DNA of 6,882 nt from Acidobacteriota bacterium (lineage in GTDB: Bacteria; Acidobacteriota; Terriglobia; Acidiferrales; UBA7541). Of the stretch, positions 5,475 through 6,882 are shown piece after piece. A program made the translations under genes and the position numbers. The stretch's first letter is position 1. Every line of letters begins with the position of its first letter. The stretch spans positions 1 through 6,882 of the forward strand of contig PMOP01000291.1 in NCBI GenBank assembly GCA_003161495.1. Reading direction: 5' to 3'. Under the pieces are notes generated by a model. That model was not told the DNA's origin. It searched no databases and saw nothing but the letters and a program-made list of their open reading frames with translations.

Positions 5475-5502
5475 ATTATTTATACACATATAGATAAATA
5501 AT
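5475..5502. repeat. AT-rich 9-bp inverted repeat, possible upstream activator site
   Basis: ATTATTTAT (5475-5483) and ATAAATAAT (5494-5502) are perfect inverted repeats around a ten-base centre. The dyad lies about 235 bp upstream of the candidate sigma-54 promoter. It could bind the adjacent NtrC-type regulator as an enhancer, or be a simple AT-rich promoter region. Confidence 0.45.
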
Positions 5503-5676
5503 TGCTCTCGCCTGCTACTCACGGGGTCACGGATAATGCCGGGAAGTATTGGCCGGAGGGTAACGCAGGTCAGAATGCGCCGGGCGTCCCATCCTTCCCG
5601 CCTGGCGAAGGGGAGCGCCCTGGCGTGGGGCGATCAGGAACGTGGCGTGAATTCACACGGGCGCCATCGGGAAATG

Positions 5677-6882
5677 TCACGCCGTGGCGCGCCGCGATTC
5701 ATATTGTTTGAGTTTCCTGTACAGCGTGGTTTTCCCTATGCCCAGAAGGCGCGCGGCGGCCAGCTTATCTCCCGAGGTTTCCTGCAGCGCGCGGAAGATG
5801 GCGCGCCGTTCGAGGATATCCAGCGGCACGAGCTCGTCTCCCTCGGAATGTTTCTCAACCGAGGTGTATTGCAGGTTGGAGGGCAAGTCGCCGACATGCA
5901 GGATGGGTCCTGAGCCCAGCGCCACGGCACGCTCAATGGCATTCTCCAACTCGCGTATATTTCCCGGCCAGTCGTAGCTCATGATCCGGCGCATGGCATC
6001 TTCGGAAACGGTGTGAATCGGACGCGCCGAATCGGAAAATTTCTCCAGAAACGAGTTGACGAGCAGTGGGATGTCAGCTTTGCGTTCCCGAAGCGGCGGA
6101 AGCTTGACCTGCACAACATTGAGGCGGAAATACAAGTCCTGGCGGAATCCCCCGGTTCGAATGGCCGATTCCAAGTCCCGGTTGGTGGCCGCGATTACGC
6201 GCGCGCGAATGCCAATCCGCTCGTTGGAACCGACGGGCTTGATTTCGCGTTCCTGCAGGGCCCGCAGCAGCTTGGCCTGCAGGTCGATGGGCAGGTCGCC
6301 AATTTCATCGAGAAAGAGCGTCCCTTCCCCTGCGGCTTCGAATAATCCCTGCTTGGTGTGCTGCGCGCCGGTAAACGCTCCCTTGACGTAGCCGAACAGC
6401 TCCGATTCGATCAGCGTCGGGACCAGCGAAGAGCAGTCCACCAGAGCGAACGGCTTGTTTTTGCGCGGCCCGGAAAAATGAATCGAACGCGCCACCAGCT
6501 CCTTGCCCGTCCCGCTCTCTCCGAGAATCAGGACGGGATAGGTGTGCTGCGCCACTTTCTGGATCAGCTTGTAGACCCGCTTCATGCGCGGCGACATGCC
6601 GATCAAGCCGCCAAATCCGGGCCGGCTGCGCAACTCCTCCCGCATCAGGCGATTCTCCTGGTCCACTTCGATGGTATGAATCAGGCGGTCCAGCTTGGCG
6701 CGCAATTCCTCGATATGAAACGGTTTGGTCACGAAGTCCGTCGCGCCCAGCCGCGTGGCCTCGATCGCCGTGGCGATGGTTCCATATTGGGTCAGCACCA
6801 TCACCGCAATTTCGGCATTGTTGGCGCGGGTTCGCTTCAACAGTTCCAGGCCGCCGAGTTGCGGCACTTGCAGATCCGTGAC
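5677..6882 (-). CDS. NtrC-type sigma-54 response regulator (5' end outside window)
   Basis: Enhancer-binding transcription activator that drives sigma-54 RNA polymerase after phosphorylation. The visible 401 residues start within the receiver domain. VTDLQVPQLGG at the very edge holds the presumed phospho-accepting Asp (third visible residue), and FVTKPF supplies the conserved Lys (about 53). The frame runs to the edge, so the start lies outside. The AAA+ domain (about 92-335) has Walker A GESGTGK (121-127), the sigma-54 contact loop GAFTGA (168-173), Walker B GTLFLDEIGD (187-196) and FRQDLYFRLNV with the arginine-finger region. A Fis-type HTH (about 356-395, DKLAAARLLGIGKTTLYRKL) ends the protein. 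All catalytic motifs are intact. It lies upstream of the small-TM/kinase genes on the same strand and is their likely partner. With that kinase truncated, its phosphate source is unclear. The target genes are unknown. Confidence 0.95.
   Translation of the reverse strand, partial: VTDLQVPQLGGLELLKRTRANNAEIAVMVLTQYGTIATAIEATRLGATDFVTKPFHIEELRAKLDRLIHTIEVDQENRLMREELRSRPGFGGLIGMSPRMKRVYKLIQKVAQHTYPVLILGESGTGKELVARSIHFSGPRKNKPFALVDCSSLVPTLIESELFGYVKGAFTGAQHTKQGLFEAAGEGTLFLDEIGDLPIDLQAKLLRALQEREIKPVGSNERIGIRARVIAATNRDLESAIRTGGFRQDLYFRLNVVQVKLPPLRERKADIPLLVNSFLEKFSDSARPIHTVSEDAMRRIMSYDWPGNIRELENAIERAVALGSGPILHVGDLPSNLQYTSVEKHSEGDELVPLDILERRAIFRALQETSGDKLAAARLLGIGKTTLYRKLKQYESRRATA

Larger units (their letters stand above)
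5202..5676. other. 475-bp intergenic region between response regulator and small-TM/kinase operon
   Basis: No convincing gene on either strand; the open frames here look like GC-rich noise. It holds the ribosome site of the small membrane gene, a weak sigma-54-like promoter (5227-5242) and an AT-rich inverted repeat (5475-5502). A 5-bp GC dyad, CGCCC (5616-5620) with GGGCG (5628-5632), follows the regulator's stop but has no T-run, so I do not call it a terminator. The sharply AT-rich stretch at about 5459-5507 stands out in an otherwise GC-rich area and marks the likely control region. Confidence 0.6.

Noticed and set aside
5616..5632. GC-rich hairpin after the response regulator as a terminator
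   Set aside because: The stem is only 5 bp and no T-run follows on the - strand.

Overview
The window looks like a piece of a soil-type bacterial chromosome. Acidobacteriota is my best guess. That guess rests on recalled family resemblance: a HTH plus zinc-ribbon protein, a Crp/Fnr variant ending in a conserved LLNIVL tail, and a GAF kinase next to an NtrC-type regulator. No rRNA or other taxonomic marker is present. I see no tRNA, rRNA, CRISPR array or classical IS element.

Left flank (1-1128, + strand): the 3' part of an ABC-2 type (NatB-like) exporter permease, cut by the window edge. It is followed by about 210 bp without a confident gene, which holds a 26-codon protein-like scrap on the - strand.

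Middle (about 1.3-4.45 kb): a block that looks more AT-rich than both flanks. It carries an intact large serine recombinase (- strand), a Crp/Fnr-family regulator (- strand) and a divergent small HTH/zinc-ribbon protein (+ strand). The 282-bp divergent intergenic region holds two matching palindromes, each with the core GTCA-N7-TGAC, one near each gene. The recombinase has a compound inverted repeat just upstream of its start. An imperfect 12-bp inverted repeat lies close to both edges of the block. I infer a small recombinase-bearing genomic island or its remnant, but its ends are not proven.

Right flank (4.41-6.88 kb, all - strand, GC-rich): a two-component signalling locus. An NtrC-type sigma-54 response regulator (its 5' end is off the window) is followed, after a 475-bp gap, by a 38-residue single-span membrane protein. 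A GAF-domain kinase gene then starts 8 bp after that protein's stop. The kinase stops after about 221 residues, just beyond its GAF domain, with no HisKA or HATPase. It ends 14 bp from the 3' end of the island's last gene. The simplest reading is that arrival of the island, or a rearrangement around it, removed the catalytic half of the kinase, leaving a GAF-only stub beside an apparently intact regulator. A weak sigma-54-like promoter and an AT-rich 9-bp inverted repeat lie in the 475-bp gap and could make the small-TM/kinase operon a target of the neighbouring regulator.
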